This document shows, one piece after another, positions 35,283-42,596 of a stretch of DNA of 64,000 bases. Under the pieces are notes generated by a model that worked only from the letters and a program-made list of their open reading frames with translations, made no database searches and was not told the DNA's origin. The position numbers were made by a program, and so were the translations under genes. Origin of the DNA: Mauremys mutica (taxonomy: Eukaryota; Chordata; Testudines; Geoemydidae); contig NC_059082.1 of the NCBI RefSeq assembly GCF_020497125.1, positions 64,434,948 to 64,498,947 of the forward strand, given 5' to 3'. Within the stretch, counting starts at the first letter, position 1, and each line of letters opens with the position of its first letter.

Positions 35283-35289
35283 CTCAATT

Positions 35290-35602
35290 TGTTGTATCGC
35301 AGAGCAGGAACGGAGTCTGACAGCCAAAATGCGATCGTAAGCAGAGCTTCCGTTTATTCTATCCCAGCATGCATTTATACATAGTTTCATTCAGCAATCA
35401 AGTAATGACCAATTGGTTAACAGAAACAACTGTAACTAGTTGGGATAATTAACATCCGACACACCTGTCTAGCTCATTATCCTAATTACAGTTAATTAAC
35501 TAATGAAAACAAACCCAGAGCCAGGTCTTCACACGCAGATCCAGCGTAATTAATTTATCTCAGAAGCAAAACAACCTCAGCGTTTCTCATACTTATCCCA
35601 CA
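35290..35602 (-). repeat. ERV 3' LTR (left in window)
   Basis: 313 bp, TG...CA ends in sense orientation. It carries a TATAAAT box (35373-35379 on the minus strand) and an AATAAA signal (35353-35358) only about 15 bases downstream. The poly(A) signal therefore sits at or before the cap site and R must be short. No difference from the other LTR was found on reading through both. Confidence 0.92.
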
Positions 35603-35612
35603 CCTCCCCCCT
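35603..35612 (-). other. ERV polypurine tract
   Basis: AGGGGGGAGG in sense orientation, directly before the 3' LTR. It primes plus-strand DNA synthesis. Confidence 0.8.
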
Positions 35613-36053
35613 ATATTCAAAATCAAAAAAGGGGAAAGAGAGAGAGGAAACATTCCCAACTCATAATAACATAACGCTATAACCTATCACAAACAAAAAA
35701 TTAAGGATTAATAAAATCAACCTGTATGACCATACAATCCTTGACATAATTCCAAAAAACATCAAACGAACAAAACAAAAACACAATAAACAGAAGATGA
35801 GGAAAATTCTGCAACCCCCCCCCTTTTTTTTTTTAAATATCCCTCAGCTGTCAGGTGATCAAGCTGACACTGAGGGTGGGGGGTCTTTAAGAAAGACACA
35901 TCAAACCACATGACAACACAACGACGATTCTGGCCAGAAAACAGACAACACAAAACATAACAGAGAACACAAAACATCATGGTACACTAAATACCTATAT
36001 AGCCACACAAATTTTCTTTCAGACACAAAAATCATTTCAAGCGAGTAACTCAT
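35613..36053 (-). other. ERV segment between pol and polypurine tract, no env
   Basis: About 440 bases with homopolymer runs (ccccccc followed by tttttttttttt at 35813-35834) and no frame resembling an envelope protein. Confidence 0.7.
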
Positions 36054-38834
36054 TCACGGAGGATCAGACTGAAAAAGTCCTGGCAGAGCTAACAAACAGC
36101 TCTCCTCCGGGGGCTCTGGGTCCGCGACGTCTGAGCGCGTCTCGTGAGGCTCCTCCGCATCTGCCTGCCGTCGCTCCGGAGGACGCAGCCAAGGCCGGAC
36201 CCACTTCGCTGGTATCCACCTAGGACCTGCATCAGTGGCAACACACGCATAACCCCTGCCCCATGTTAGCAAGTCAACTGGTCCTTTCCATATTTGCTGC
36301 TGATAATCAAACCACTTGACCAAGGGTCGGGGGGCCGTACCCTGTTCTTCCCCAGTCATCCCGCTGATATGTTTAATTGCAGGGGGCACCTGGTTGTTTT
36401 TACCAACATATAACCAGTTAAGTACATAAAGAGTTTTCAGTAAGCGAGCGGCAGGCGTCTTGTCCAAAGCGTCTGCCCGCTCACTGCGAATCCCCCCTTT
36501 TTGTCTTAAGAGGAGCGCCTTCAGAGAGGCGTGAGCACGCTCAATAATAGCTTGCCCAGTAGAATTGCCAGGTACACCCGTAGAATGCTGCACACCCCAG
36601 TGGGAAAGAAACTGGGCAGTGCGATGAGAAACATAACCCCTGCCATTATCAGTCTTAATGAGGGCAGGAACCCCCATCACGGCAAAGCATGCTTGCCAAT
36701 GCTTAATCACATCACGAGAGCTAGTAGAGGCCATAGCTGTCGCCCAAGTAAAGCCAGAAAAGGTATCAATGGTAACATGAATATTGCGCAAGGTGCCAAA
36801 CTCAGCAAACGTGGTAACATCAGACTGCCAAACTTGAAGTGACAATAGGCCACGGGGATTAACACCAGATACAAGGGGCAACACATGCTGTTGACAATCA
36901 GGGCAGGAGGCCACGATAGCACGAGCGTCAGTAATAGAAATCGCAAACTGCCGTGCTAAAGCACGGGCAGACTGATGAAAAAATTCATGGGAAACCCGTG
37001 CCTGGGCAAATGAATTCGGAACATGGGCAACGCCAACTAACTGATCAATCAGTGCATTGCCCTCGGCAAGACCATCTTGTAATCCAGAGTGGCTCCTAAT
37101 ATGCATAACAAAATAAGGGCACTGTCGAGCATTTAAAAGATGCCATAACTGAAGAAGAGCAGTCCATAAAACAGAATTCGTAACACGGCCCAACAGGGAG
37201 CGTTCTAAACGTTGAAGCACACCTACAGCATACAGAGAGTCACTGACAATATTCAAAGGGGTATCGGGCCATTTTTCAAAGGTGCGAACAATAGCACGAA
37301 GCTCTAGAACCTGCAGGGAGCCTTCAGCAAGAACAAACTCGTGATGCCAATGGCCGTCAATAAACCAAAGAAGTCCTGCACGCTGGGCACTGCCGCTGGC
37401 ATCGGTGAAAACGGTGAGACCAGTAACTGGACTAGACTGCAACATTAGGGCTTTTTCCAGAGGAAGCGTGGTAGCAAAAATTCGGTGCGAGGGAAAATGG
37501 CTACTGAAGTAACCGGCGTAATCCATGGTGGCAAGTACAAAAGAAAGGTGAGTAGCAAGCAACTGAGTCACAGTAACATCATCAAAGGGCAAATAAATGG
37601 TATGAGGGTCAATACCTGCAATGGCCAGCAAACGGCATCGGGCCATGTAAATGAGATGAGCAATCGCATCAAGCCGCGTAGTCACAGTCGTGGTATAGTG
37701 CGAAGGTGGAAAAAGCCATTCAATGCCCACCAGTGGATCGGAAAGGGCCTCATGCCATTGAAAAAGTAAAGCTTCCAAAGAGGCATCTTTAGAAAAAATT
37801 GCCAAAAAAATGGGCAAGTCCGGATAAATACGCCCCGAATAACGTGTTGCAAGTTTATCTGCAATATTTTGTAAGGCAACCTGGTGCTGACTCTGCAGAG
37901 AGCGAGTTTCATCCGGAGCACGTCCGCCTTGAAGCAGTTGAACCAAGGGCGCAAGATCCTCATTAGTTATACCACAAAGACCGCGAACCCACTGCAAATC
38001 GCCCACCAAGCGCTGAACGTCATGTAAATTATGAATGTCCATCCGAAAGGTCAAATTCTGCGGGCGTACAATCGAATCCGTAATTTCCATACCAAGATAC
38101 CGATATGGGGCTTGCCGCTGAAGTTTTTCTGGAGCAATCACCAGCCCAGCCTTTCGCAAAACTGAGTCAATTTCAGCAATCGCCACATCCACAGCAAAAT
38201 GGGCGCCAGTAAACAAAAGATCATCCATATAATGATAAATAATCCAATCAGGGTGCGCCAATCGCAGGGGTGCTATAGCCCAAGCAACATAAGATTGACA
38301 AATGGTAGGAGAATTTTTCATACCTTGTGGCAGAACAGTCCATTGATACCGCCGGGCAGGTGCAGCCTTATTTATAGAAGGCACAGAAAAGGCAAATTTC
38401 TCGCGGTCCGCGGGATGCAAGGCAATGGTAAAAAAGCAGTCCTTTAGATCAACAACAAGCAGAGGCCATCCGTGCGGAAGCATAGTAGGTGTGGGCAGCC
38501 CAGGCTGGAGGGCGCCCATATCCTTCATTACAGCATTGACAGCGCGTAGATCTTGTAACAAACGCCAATGCCCAGACTTTTTGGGAATGGTAAAAATAGG
38601 GGTATTCCAAGGGCTAACAGAAGGTTCAAGGTGGCCCATAGCCAATTGTTCCTGCACAAGTTCATGCACCCGGGCGAGCTTATCTTTGGGCAGCGGCCAC
38701 TGAGCGACCCAGACCGGCGTGGTGGTTGTCCATTCCAGCTGTAGGATCGGTCGCCCCTCAGTGGCCGCTAAGCAAAAGGTGAATTTTGCAACACAACGCC
38801 CCACTGACTTAAACAGTCCCGACCTAAAAGCCAT
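36054..38834 (-). CDS. pol: ERV pol: reverse transcriptase, RNase H, integrase
   Basis: 926 residues, uninterrupted. RT: WPLPKDKLARVHELV, FTIPKKSGHWRLLQDLRAVN, LPQGMKNSPTICQ and the active site YMDD in YHYMDDLLF. RNase H: FTDASGSAQRAG, ELRAIVRTFE, VSDSLYAVG and HIRSHSG. Integrase: zinc-binding HEFFHQ with CPDC, then catalytic Asp (WQSDVTTF), Asp (KTDNGRGY) and Glu (IIERAHAS), and a C-terminal DNA-binding part (GRGYACVATDAGPRWIPAKW). It lies in a -1 frame relative to pro, overlapping its end, so it is expected as a Gag-Pro-Pol readthrough. The ATG at 38834 is probably not used. I did not find a clear heptamer for the pro-pol shift. All catalytic residues checked are present. Confidence 0.93.
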   Translation of the reverse strand: MAFRSGLFKSVGRCVAKFTFCLAATEGRPILQLEWTTTTPVWVAQWPLPKDKLARVHELVQEQLAMGHLEPSVSPWNTPIFTIPKKSGHWRLLQDLRAVNAVMKDMGALQPGLPTPTMLPHGWPLLVVDLKDCFFTIALHPADREKFAFSVPSINKAAPARRYQWTVLPQGMKNSPTICQSYVAWAIAPLRLAHPDWIIYHYMDDLLFTGAHFAVDVAIAEIDSVLRKAGLVIAPEKLQRQAPYRYLGMEITDSIVRPQNLTFRMDIHNLHDVQRLVGDLQWVRGLCGITNEDLAPLVQLLQGGRAPDETRSLQSQHQVALQNIADKLATRYSGRIYPDLPIFLAIFSKDASLEALLFQWHEALSDPLVGIEWLFPPSHYTTTVTTRLDAIAHLIYMARCRLLAIAGIDPHTIYLPFDDVTVTQLLATHLSFVLATMDYAGYFSSHFPSHRIFATTLPLEKALMLQSSPVTGLTVFTDASGSAQRAGLLWFIDGHWHHEFVLAEGSLQVLELRAIVRTFEKWPDTPLNIVSDSLYAVGVLQRLERSLLGRVTNSVLWTALLQLWHLLNARQCPYFVMHIRSHSGLQDGLAEGNALIDQLVGVAHVPNSFAQARVSHEFFHQSARALARQFAISITDARAIVASCPDCQQHVLPLVSGVNPRGLLSLQVWQSDVTTFAEFGTLRNIHVTIDTFSGFTWATAMASTSSRDVIKHWQACFAVMGVPALIKTDNGRGYVSHRTAQFLSHWGVQHSTGVPGNSTGQAIIERAHASLKALLLRQKGGIRSERADALDKTPAARLLKTLYVLNWLYVGKNNQVPPAIKHISGMTGEEQGTAPRPLVKWFDYQQQIWKGPVDLLTWGRGYACVATDAGPRWIPAKWVRPWLRPPERRQADAEEPHETRSDVADPEPPEESCLLALPGLFQSDPP

Positions 38835-39568
38835 ATCGGAGCCAGCATTACATAGGGGCGAACTTTTGCGCTCGTGGCCGGATCTTCCACATCAGAAATG
38901 GTAATAAAATTCACACTAATGCGAGTCAATTGAGTCCCACCAATGCCGGTCACCGGTGTGGCGGCATCCCGCAAGGGCCAAGATTCCGGCCAAAACCGAG
39001 CGGGGACTATAGTCACATCAGCCCCTGTATCCAGCAAGGCTTCATGAATAATCTGCCGCCCATCGGACCCTTGAAGCCGAACAGTACGGGTGGGCTTGCG
39101 CGAAGTAATGTCCATAGCAAAAGCAATTTGGGGAGGGCTAGTGGATCCAAATCCTCGGGACCCACGATCAATCGGGGTCGATCGGGGTACACATCCCTTA
39201 AAGGGTATTAGTTGAGCAATGCGCGTGCCAGCAATTATAGTTACAGGGGGGCAGAGGGCGCGTACCATTATCCCAATGTTCCCTGTATAATCGGCGTCAA
39301 TAAGGCCAGGTAAAACAAAAATACCCTGTTTTGATGTTGACGAACGGCCAATCAAAAGAGCACTTAGTCCAAATCCTAATGGGCCATCAGTGTTAGAAGG
39401 AAGAACTTGAACTTTATCAGTCTCTAGAACTACATCTGATGCTGTGGCCAGGTCCACTCCGGCACTGCCACGGGTTGCTCCGGTGAGGTGTTCCAGGCAG
39501 CCGGGTTGGTAGGTGGAGGTACTTGTATCGTCGCGCTCCTCCGAGGGGCGCTCCGTGATCCGTTTCCC
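38768..39568 (-). CDS. pro: ERV pro: dUTPase plus aspartic protease
   Basis: The frame is -1 to gag; the lower limit is its stop and the upper limit is the GGGAAAC slip site, which is the likelier entry than the internal ATG at 39607. First a retroviral dUTPase: GATRGSAGVDLATASD, GLIDADYTGNIGIMVRA and the final motif RGSRGFGST. It prevents uracil entry during DNA synthesis. Then the protease: LLDTGADVTIVP as the active-site triad and LLGRDCLSQWGV near the end, cleaving the polyproteins. dUTPase fused ahead of protease is a betaretrovirus trait. Intact. Confidence 0.9.
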   Translation of the reverse strand, partial: GKRITERPSEERDDTSTSTYQPGCLEHLTGATRGSAGVDLATASDVVLETDKVQVLPSNTDGPLGFGLSALLIGRSSTSKQGIFVLPGLIDADYTGNIGIMVRALCPPVTIIAGTRIAQLIPFKGCVPRSTPIDRGSRGFGSTSPPQIAFAMDITSRKPTRTVRLQGSDGRQIIHEALLDTGADVTIVPARFWPESWPLRDAATPVTGIGGTQLTRISVNFITISDVEDPATSAKVRPYVMLAPIWLLGRDCLSQWGVVLQNSPFA

Positions 39569-39702
39569 GGCAGCGGCGTTCCATCCTTCTTGTAACGCGC
39601 CCAGCAATCATTGGCATGATGTCCAAACTTATTACATCGTGCACAAGCACCAGTTGCAGCGTTAGGAGACATATCAGAGGTTCGCTGCCCAAACCTATTA
39701 CG
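39430..39702 (-). CDS. gag: ERV gag distal part, beyond an in-frame TGA
   Basis: Same frame as the main gag ORF, continuing after the TGA at 39703-39705 for about 90 codons. It carries the second complete zinc knuckle, CARCNKFGHHANDC (CX2CX4HX4C), then the frameshift site and a Pro-rich end. Because pro and pol can only be reached through this segment, the TGA must be read through, or the element is defective for Pro-Pol. Confidence 0.85.
   Translation of the reverse strand, partial: RNRFGQRTSDMSPNAATGACARCNKFGHHANDCWARYKKDGTPLPGNGSRSAPRRSATIQVPPPTNPAAWNTSPEQPVAVPEWTWPQHQM
39562..39568 (-). promoter_or_regulatory. ERV gag-pro -1 frameshift heptamer GGGAAAC
   Basis: On the minus strand G GGA AAC lies exactly in the gag frame (codons GGA, AAC), the X XXY YYZ arrangement. 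The heptamer is the same as at the Mason-Pfizer monkey virus gag-pro junction. Slipping back one base enters the pro frame. Downstream sequence is GC-rich enough for a structure, not verified. Confidence 0.85.
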
Positions 39703-39754
39703 TCATGTACAAGCGCCTGTTGCAGCTCTAGATGACATATCAGAGGTTCGCTGC
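39623..39754 (-). repeat. 66-bp in-frame tandem duplication in ERV nucleocapsid
   Basis: Unit 1 is 39623-39688, unit 2 is 39689-39754. Both start ccaaac and end catatcagaggttcgctgc. The sense-upstream unit (39689-39754) has CGA changed to TGA and the first knuckle codon TGT changed to CGT, so it encodes half a broken knuckle. Confidence 0.88.
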
Positions 39755-41514
39755 CCATTTTGCATTGGGCAGTCCCGCCAGAGGTGCCCGGGTTTTCCAC
39801 AACTAAAACAAGGGCCGGCCGGCCGGGTCGATCTTTTAGCCCCCCACCGTCGCCCGAGCAGAGGTCGTAACGCCACGGCTAGTGCAGAGGCCTGTGCCTC
39901 AGCATGAATTGCTGCCTTATCCGTCTCCTCAAACATAGTGGCCTTATTACATGCTTCAATCATTTCCATCAGGGACGCAGTCTTGGGCAAGGTGGCTAAG
40001 ATACGGCGGCAAGTGGAATTTGCATTCTGGGTGGCAAGATCAAGTCCAACTGCAGTCCTGGCTTCTGGCGTCAGGTTAGGTGATCTATCAATAGCCTCTC
40101 GGAGGCGATCCAAAAAGGTGGAATATGGTTCTGATAGGCCTTGTGTGATTTTAGCATAGGGAGGGTTCGGCTTCCCCATCTGGGGCACTGCCTTAAAAGC
40201 AGCCAAAGCTAGTTCTTGTGATTGCTGCAGGATCCGGGGTTCAAGACGGGCTTGCAAATGCGGGTCAGCAAAACGGCCGGCTCCCAAAAGCATCTCAGTA
40301 GTGGCCACGCGCCGGGGATCATCGTTCGGCAGATCCAGATTGTGGACAAGGGCCAAGTCAATTCTCTTGGCCCAATCATCTTTCCATAACAGTTTTTGCG
40401 TAGGTGTAAGAAGCAGATCAGCTAGTTTAATTGCATCATACGGACACATCGCCTGGCCCGTAAATACCTGTTCGATAAGAGACTGTACATATAGATTATC
40501 TAGTCCATAAACCATAATTGATTTCTGTGCCTCACGGATCAACTTCCAATCCAAAGGGGCCCATTGTCGGTGATTAGGATGTTGAGGGTCTGGCGTAATT
40601 ACTGGAAAGGCCTCAGGTGTTAGCCCTTCAAGGATGGCTTCCTTTATGACCCCATGCCAACGCTGTACTGGGTCCGGAGGGTCCCCGGGGTCAGGCGGGG
40701 CAGAAGGGTAAGTCGGATGAAAACAGCCGTGAAGATATGACCGTGATGATCCAGCTGGAAGACCTTGTATTTGATCCAATTTATTAGAAATGGCCTGCAG
40801 TTGTCGACCTTGGCGCTCCATTTCCTCATAAAAAGCATCAGATCGGGTAAACTGAGTAAAATCAGAATATGGCTGTAATGGCACATGTTCCACCCGAGCC
40901 TCCTTTGTTTCCCCACATTCATGACATCCCCAGGTCCCATGGACACGACATGGCTTTGAAGGGGGTGCATATGGCGAAGTTGTCTCCATAGGCTCGGGTG
41001 TATCGGGGGGTAGCGGGACCGTAGCAGGATCAGTCATGTCAGGGCCAATAGCCACATTGGAGGGTAATGGCATTGTAGTAGAGGCAACATCATCCATAGG
41101 AAAGGGGTCGGAAGCCAAGGGTATCACTATGTCCTCACCTCCAAAAAAATCCCTGGCTCCAACCAGCAAAACGGAAGGTATTCCAGGCGTTGGGCGGCAA
41201 AGGTCAGATAGGGCTGCCTGTACTCCTGCCTCGGCCGCAAAAGCTTCTACTATTTCTGTTGTCTTCTTCCATATTGGACTCAGGGAAAAGGCTTCCTTAT
41301 TACCCTGAGCCACTGATTTCCAAAGCTCACAGCCCATCCGTTCCCACACAGTTTTATCAAATATGGTATTGGGTGAAACAGAAAGTCCCCTTGAACGTCC
41401 CCACTGTAGTAGGCGGGATAATGCATCAGAGGGGAACTTTTCTCCCCGTCGCTCCGCGATGCGTGTCAGAATTTCATGCACCATTTTCTCCTCTGCAGAC
41501 GCAGCGGCTCCCAT
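39703..41514 (-). CDS. gag: ERV gag: matrix, capsid, first zinc knuckle
   Basis: 603 residues to a TGA. It starts MGAAAS, a consensus N-myristoylation site for membrane targeting, followed by a matrix domain (LLQWGRSRGL). A Pro/Thr-rich spacer follows and a coiled segment (YEEMERQGRQLQAISNKLDQ). The capsid runs from about WAPLDWKLIREAQKSIMVYG, with the major homology region QGLSEPYSTFLDRLREAI. Nucleocapsid knuckle CFSCGKPGHLWRDC. It assembles the particle. The frame continues past the TGA into a second knuckle, so the authentic product should be about 690 residues. Leader of about 330 bases upstream. Confidence 0.92.
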   Translation of the reverse strand: MGAAASAEEKMVHEILTRIAERRGEKFPSDALSRLLQWGRSRGLSVSPNTIFDKTVWERMGCELWKSVAQGNKEAFSLSPIWKKTTEIVEAFAAEAGVQAALSDLCRPTPGIPSVLLVGARDFFGGEDIVIPLASDPFPMDDVASTTMPLPSNVAIGPDMTDPATVPLPPDTPEPMETTSPYAPPSKPCRVHGTWGCHECGETKEARVEHVPLQPYSDFTQFTRSDAFYEEMERQGRQLQAISNKLDQIQGLPAGSSRSYLHGCFHPTYPSAPPDPGDPPDPVQRWHGVIKEAILEGLTPEAFPVITPDPQHPNHRQWAPLDWKLIREAQKSIMVYGLDNLYVQSLIEQVFTGQAMCPYDAIKLADLLLTPTQKLLWKDDWAKRIDLALVHNLDLPNDDPRRVATTEMLLGAGRFADPHLQARLEPRILQQSQELALAAFKAVPQMGKPNPPYAKITQGLSEPYSTFLDRLREAIDRSPNLTPEARTAVGLDLATQNANSTCRRILATLPKTASLMEMIEACNKATMFEETDKAAIHAEAQASALAVALRPLLGRRWGAKRSTRPAGPCFSCGKPGHLWRDCPMQNGQRTSDMSSRAATGACT

Positions 41515-41535
41515 ATTTACTGCTCACCTCTAGGT

Positions 41536-41810
41536 TCAGGTGTGCCCTTTTTTTTTTTTTTTAAACGCCCTGCAGCTTACCGCTCGGCACTGGGCTTCAG
41601 GTGCTTCTCTCTTTTTGGACGCTCTATGGTTCCCAGCTGTACAACTCTGTTCAGGTGCGTCCTTCTTCTTCGGACGCCCTGCAGCCGCCGCTTGGCACTC
41701 AGGCGCGCTTCTCTTTTTCGGACGTCCTGCGGCTTTTTTTTTTTTCTTTTCTTTTCTTTTCTCTCGGACGCCCGACGCTGAAACTTCAGGCGCGTCCCTT
41801 TTTTTCTTTT
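41536..41810 (-). repeat. ERV leader: degenerate tandem repeats with hairpins
   Basis: Between primer site and gag, about five uneven units of 48-80 bases. On the plus strand each starts cagg(t/c)g and runs into a pyrimidine tract and (c)ggacg(c/t)cctgc. A perfect 6-bp stem gcgtcc / ggacgc with a 9-base loop lies at 41657-41677. Position suits packaging or dimerisation signals; function is inferred only. Confidence 0.6.
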
Positions 41811-41843
41811 TATCAACTCAGGCCACCAACACTATCTTCAAAA

Positions 41844-41861
41844 ATCACATCGGGGTCACCA
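41844..41861 (-). other. ERV primer binding site, tRNA-Trp type
   Basis: Sense TGGTGACCCCGATGTGAT, two bases inside the 5' LTR. It equals the Rous sarcoma virus tRNA-Trp primer site as I remember it except for one base (position 13, T for C). Confidence 0.85.
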
Positions 41862-41863
41862 TT

Positions 41864-42176
41864 TGTTGTATCGCAGAGCAGGAACGGAGTCTGACAGCCA
41901 AAATGCGATCGTAAGCAGAGCTTCCGTTTATTCTATCCCAGCATGCATTTATACATAGTTTCATTCAGCAATCAAGTAATGACCAATTGGTTAACAGAAA
42001 CAACTGTAACTAGTTGGGATAATTAACATCCGACACACCTGTCTAGCTCATTATCCTAATTACAGTTAATTAACTAATGAAAACAAACCCAGAGCCAGGT
42101 CTTCACACGCAGATCCAGCGTAATTAATTTATCTCAGAAGCAAAACAACCTCAGCGTTTCTCATACTTATCCCACA
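41864..42176 (-). repeat. ERV 5' LTR (right in window)
   Basis: 313 bp, the same sequence as 35290-35602. TATAAAT at 41947-41953 and AATAAA at 41927-41932 (minus strand). It would drive transcription toward lower coordinates. Confidence 0.92.
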
Positions 42177-42292
42177 CTCAATTACAACATGATTTTTTTT
42201 TAGGGGGGAGGCTTACTGTGAACTCAGCAGAAAAGACGGTTACTCACCGTAGTAACTGTTGTTCTTCGAGATGTGTTGCTCCTATCCATTCC

Positions 42293-42443
42293 ATTTAGGT
42301 GTGCGCGCTGCGCGTGCACGGCTTCTCCGGAACATTTTTTACCCTAGCAACTCCGGCGGGCCGGCTGGGCGCCCCCTGGAGTGGCGCCGGTATGGCGCTG
42401 GATATATACCCCAGCCGGCCCGTCCGCTCCTCAGTTCCTTCTT
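42293..42443. repeat. DIRS copy 2 left inverted terminal repeat
   Basis: 151 bases from atttaggtgtgcgcgctg to gttccttctt. Inverted match of 48261-48411. Preceded by the 62-base left arm (42231-42292). Confidence 0.88.
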
Positions 42444-42480
42444 GCCGGCTACTCCGACAGTGGGGAAGGAGGGCGGGTCT

Positions 42481-42582
42481 GGAATGGATAGGAGCAACAC
42501 ATCTCGAAGAACAACAGTTACTACGGTGAGTAACCGTCTTTTCTTCTTCGAGTGATTGCTCCTATGCATTCCATTTAGGTGA
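42481..42582. repeat. DIRS copy 2 internal complementary region
   Basis: 42481-42542 is the reverse complement of the left arm 42231-42292; 42543-42582 matches the reverse complement of the right end with small changes. It shares arm-specific variants with its own left arm (ctacggtgag against ctcaccgtag; copy 1 has an extra base), which shows that arm and internal region co-evolve within each copy. Confidence 0.9.
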
Positions 42583-42596
42583 TTCCCAAGCCTTAC

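Larger units (their letters stand above)
35290..42176 (-). mobile_element. Endogenous retrovirus, class II, env-less, young
   Basis: Provirus of 6887 bp reading on the minus strand, flanked by the 7-bp duplication CTCAATT (35283-35289 and 42177-42183). Order: 5' LTR (41864-42176), primer site, leader, gag, pro with dUTPase, pol, polypurine tract, 3' LTR (35290-35602). gag, pro and pol occupy three frames related by successive -1 shifts, as in betaretroviruses. Only about 440 bases separate pol from the polypurine tract, so there is no env. The two LTRs look identical by eye, which implies recent insertion. One in-frame TGA near the end of gag is the only evident lesion. Confidence 0.93.

Noticed and set aside
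35613..36053. Searched for an env gene between pol and the 3' LTR
   Set aside because: Too short, homopolymer-rich and without a signal peptide, transmembrane or immunosuppressive-type frame.
38768..38834. A second slip site for the pro-pol junction
   Set aside because: No X XXY YYZ heptamer in the pro frame within the overlap; the nearest run, G CAA AAT TC, does not fit, so it was not annotated.
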